Of a stretch of 7,704 nucleotides of DNA, positions 6,823 through 7,704 are shown piece after piece. The stretch spans positions 3,147-10,850 of the forward strand of contig DQCI01000191.1 of NCBI GenBank assembly GCA_003545125.1, written 5' to 3'. Under the pieces are notes generated by a model, which saw only the letters and a program-made list of their open reading frames with translations, did no database searches and was not told where the DNA came from. The position numbers and the translations under genes were made by a program. The stretch comes from Paracoccaceae bacterium. GTDB lineage: Bacteria; Pseudomonadota; Alphaproteobacteria; Rhodobacterales; Rhodobacteraceae. The first letter of the stretch is position 1, and each line of letters starts with the position of its first letter.

Positions 6823-7466
6823 CCGACGCGCCGATCCCGGACGCCGAACGCAAGATGCAGTTCCTGTTCCAGCTCAGGTCCAAGGGCGTGACCGACACCC
6901 GGGTGCTGAAGGCAATGGAAGCGATCGACCGCGGCGATTTCGTCAAGGGCATCTTCGCCGACCGCGCCTACGAGGACATGCCGCTGCCGATCGCCAGCGG
7001 CCAGACCATCAGCCAGCCCTCGATCGTCGGCCGAATGACCCAGGCGCTGGAGATCACGCCGAAATCCAAGGTGCTCGAGGTCGGCACCGGCTCCGGCTAC
7101 CAGGCGGCGATCCTCGCCAAGCTCGCCCGGCGGATCTATACCATCGACCGCCACCGCGCATTGGTGATGGAATCACGCAAACTGTTCGAACGGATGGGGC
7201 TGCACAACATCACCGCCATCGCCGGCGATGGCTCTTTCGGCCTTCCCGAGCAGGCGCCGTTCGACCGGATCGTGCTGACGGCTGCGGCGGAAGACCCGCC
7301 CGGGCCGCTCTTGGCTCAACTGGCGATCGGGGGTATCATGGTGTTGCCGGTCGGGCAATCCGACGCGGTTCAGACGCTTCTGAAAGTGCGGCGGCTGGAC
7401 AGCGGTTACGACTACGAAGAGCTCATGCCGGTGCGGTTCGTGCCCCTGCTGGAGGGGCTGGTTTGA
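6819..7466 (+). CDS. pcm: Protein-L-isoaspartate O-methyltransferase
   Basis: Pcm (PIMT) uses S-adenosylmethionine to methylate L-isoaspartyl residues in aged proteins, starting their repair to aspartate. It acts in the cytoplasm. The 215-residue product has the usual length. SGQTISQP (60-67) contains the conserved active-site Ser60. SAM motif I is [16 protein letters not shown] (85-100), the post-I strand is IYTIDRH (106-112), the glycine-containing [11 protein letters not shown] lies at 133-143, and motif II is [14 protein letters not shown] (148-161). GGIMVLPVG and the C-terminal VRFVPLLEG complete the fold. The post-I acidic residue that holds the SAM ribose is Asp110, where Glu is more common. 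The ATG overlaps the surE stop and has a partial ribosome site (AAAGAG) eight bases upstream. The pairing with surE is widespread in proteobacteria and fits a shared role in survival of ageing cells. Confidence 0.96.
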   Translation: MTDAPIPDAERKMQFLFQLRSKGVTDTRVLKAMEAIDRGDFVKGIFADRAYEDMPLPIASGQTISQPSIVGRMTQALEITPKSKVLEVGTGSGYQAAILAKLARRIYTIDRHRALVMESRKLFERMGLHNITAIAGDGSFGLPEQAPFDRIVLTAAAEDPPGPLLAQLAIGGIMVLPVGQSDAVQTLLKVRRLDSGYDYEELMPVRFVPLLEGLV

Positions 7467-7550
7467 ACGGGTGGGGCCACGCGCGCTGTCGCAGAAACCC
7501 CGAAGAGGTGACATTGGCAGACGGTGACCCGAGATCGCCGCTGCGAGACC

Positions 7551-7568
7551 GGCCGGGCACTCCCGGCC
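7551..7568 (+). other. Hairpin just before a ribosome binding site
   Basis: GGCCGGG (7551-7557) and CCCGGCC (7562-7568) form a perfect seven-pair GC stem with the four-base loop CACT. It lies 85 bases after the pcm stop and ends two bases before the GGAGAGGA of the next gene. No run of T follows, so it is a poor intrinsic terminator. It could instead affect access to that ribosome site or stabilise the upstream message end. Confidence 0.5.
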
Positions 7569-7585
7569 CCGGAGAGGACAAGAGC

Positions 7586-7704
7586 ATGGGTTTCCCGCAA
7601 CATTCACTGCCCCGCCGCCTGTCGCCGCGCAGCCTGGCGCCGCGCAGCCAGTCGCCGCGCAACCAGTCGCCGGGCCGCGCTTCGGTCCGCGGCCTGGGCG
7701 TGCG
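7586..7704 (+). CDS. Partial CDS, N-terminus with Arg/Ser/Pro repeats; possibly NlpD-like
   Basis: An open frame begins at ATG 7586 and continues beyond the window, giving 39 complete codons. The Shine-Dalgarno GGAGAGGA (7571-7578) is seven bases before the start and is the strongest in the window. The visible N-terminus is very basic and Arg/Ser/Pro-rich. Codons 12-31 (7619-7678) form four copies of a 15-base unit encoding LSPRS, LAPRS, QSPRN and QSPGR. The frame is also open upstream from a GTG at 7508, which I do not favour because it has a weaker ribosome site. I do not recognise the product from this part. In related genomes the gene after surE-pcm is often an M23/LysM lipoprotein (NlpD type). 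Here no hydrophobic signal or lipobox Cys falls inside the window, so that is a guess from position. If it is exported, the basic stretch would be an unusually long leader n-region. Confidence 0.6.
   Translation, partial: MGFPQHSLPRRLSPRSLAPRSQSPRNQSPGRASVRGLGV
7619..7678 (+). repeat. 15-bp tandem repeat, four copies
   Basis: Four in-frame 15-base units follow one another, each close to CTGTCGCCGCGCAGC. Units one and two differ at one base, and the third differs from the second at three. The fourth is the most diverged (GGCCGC at its end). The period is a multiple of three, so copy-number change would keep the reading frame of the partial gene. It may have arisen by replication slippage. Confidence 0.85.

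Noticed and set aside
7508..7585. A GTG start extending the partial right-end gene upstream by 26 codons
   Set aside because: The frame is open, but the ribosome site before 7508 is weak, while the ATG at 7586 has GGAGAGGA at seven bases. The added segment also spans the hairpin.
1..7704. A CRISPR array, insertion sequence, phage or defence island
   Set aside because: No spaced repeat array, transposase, integrase or defence domain was found. The genes are conserved housekeeping genes with uniform composition, so the window does not look like an accessory region.

Overview
The window looks like ordinary core chromosome of a GC-rich alphaproteobacterium, most likely of the order Rhodobacterales. 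The grounds are the gene content and order (argS, a SPOR-domain protein, nagZ, scpA and scpB in one run; surE and pcm in another), the GC-rich codon use, and an argS promoter whose -10 resembles the alphaproteobacterial housekeeping type. Six complete genes and one partial gene account for nearly all of the sequence. I see no transposase, phage gene, CRISPR array, tRNA or rRNA, and no frameshift or other sign of gene decay.

Minus-strand block (read from 5730 down to 75): argS (arginyl-tRNA synthetase), a 453-residue single-pass membrane protein with a C-terminal SPOR domain, nagZ (GH3 beta-N-acetylglucosaminidase of peptidoglycan recycling), then scpA and scpB (the kleisin and winged-helix partners of SMC condensin). 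SPOR/nagZ and scpA/scpB overlap by one base (TGATG), nagZ and scpA are 15 bases apart, and argS and the SPOR gene are separated by about 100 bases. The block therefore looks like one transcription unit joining translation, septal or peptidoglycan functions, and chromosome segregation. A sigma-70-type promoter is visible before argS. Two small hairpins follow scpB at the left edge.

Plus-strand block: surE (metal-dependent nucleotidase) and pcm (protein L-isoaspartate O-methyltransferase) overlap by four bases (ATGA), as in the widespread surE-pcm stationary-phase and repair pair. After a 119-base gap with a hairpin, a well-placed Shine-Dalgarno introduces a gene cut by the window end. Its start encodes a short Arg/Ser/Pro-rich tandem repeat; by position it could be an NlpD-like M23 lipoprotein, but nothing diagnostic of that is inside the window.

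The two blocks diverge from a 234-base intergenic region (5731-5964). It holds two candidate promoters and, between them, two abutting perfect 20-bp palindromes that share a 12-bp core. This is the most unusual structure here. I found no convincing previously undescribed multi-gene system. The points worth following up are the twin palindrome, the repeat-bearing partial gene, and the low-complexity repeats in the SPOR protein.
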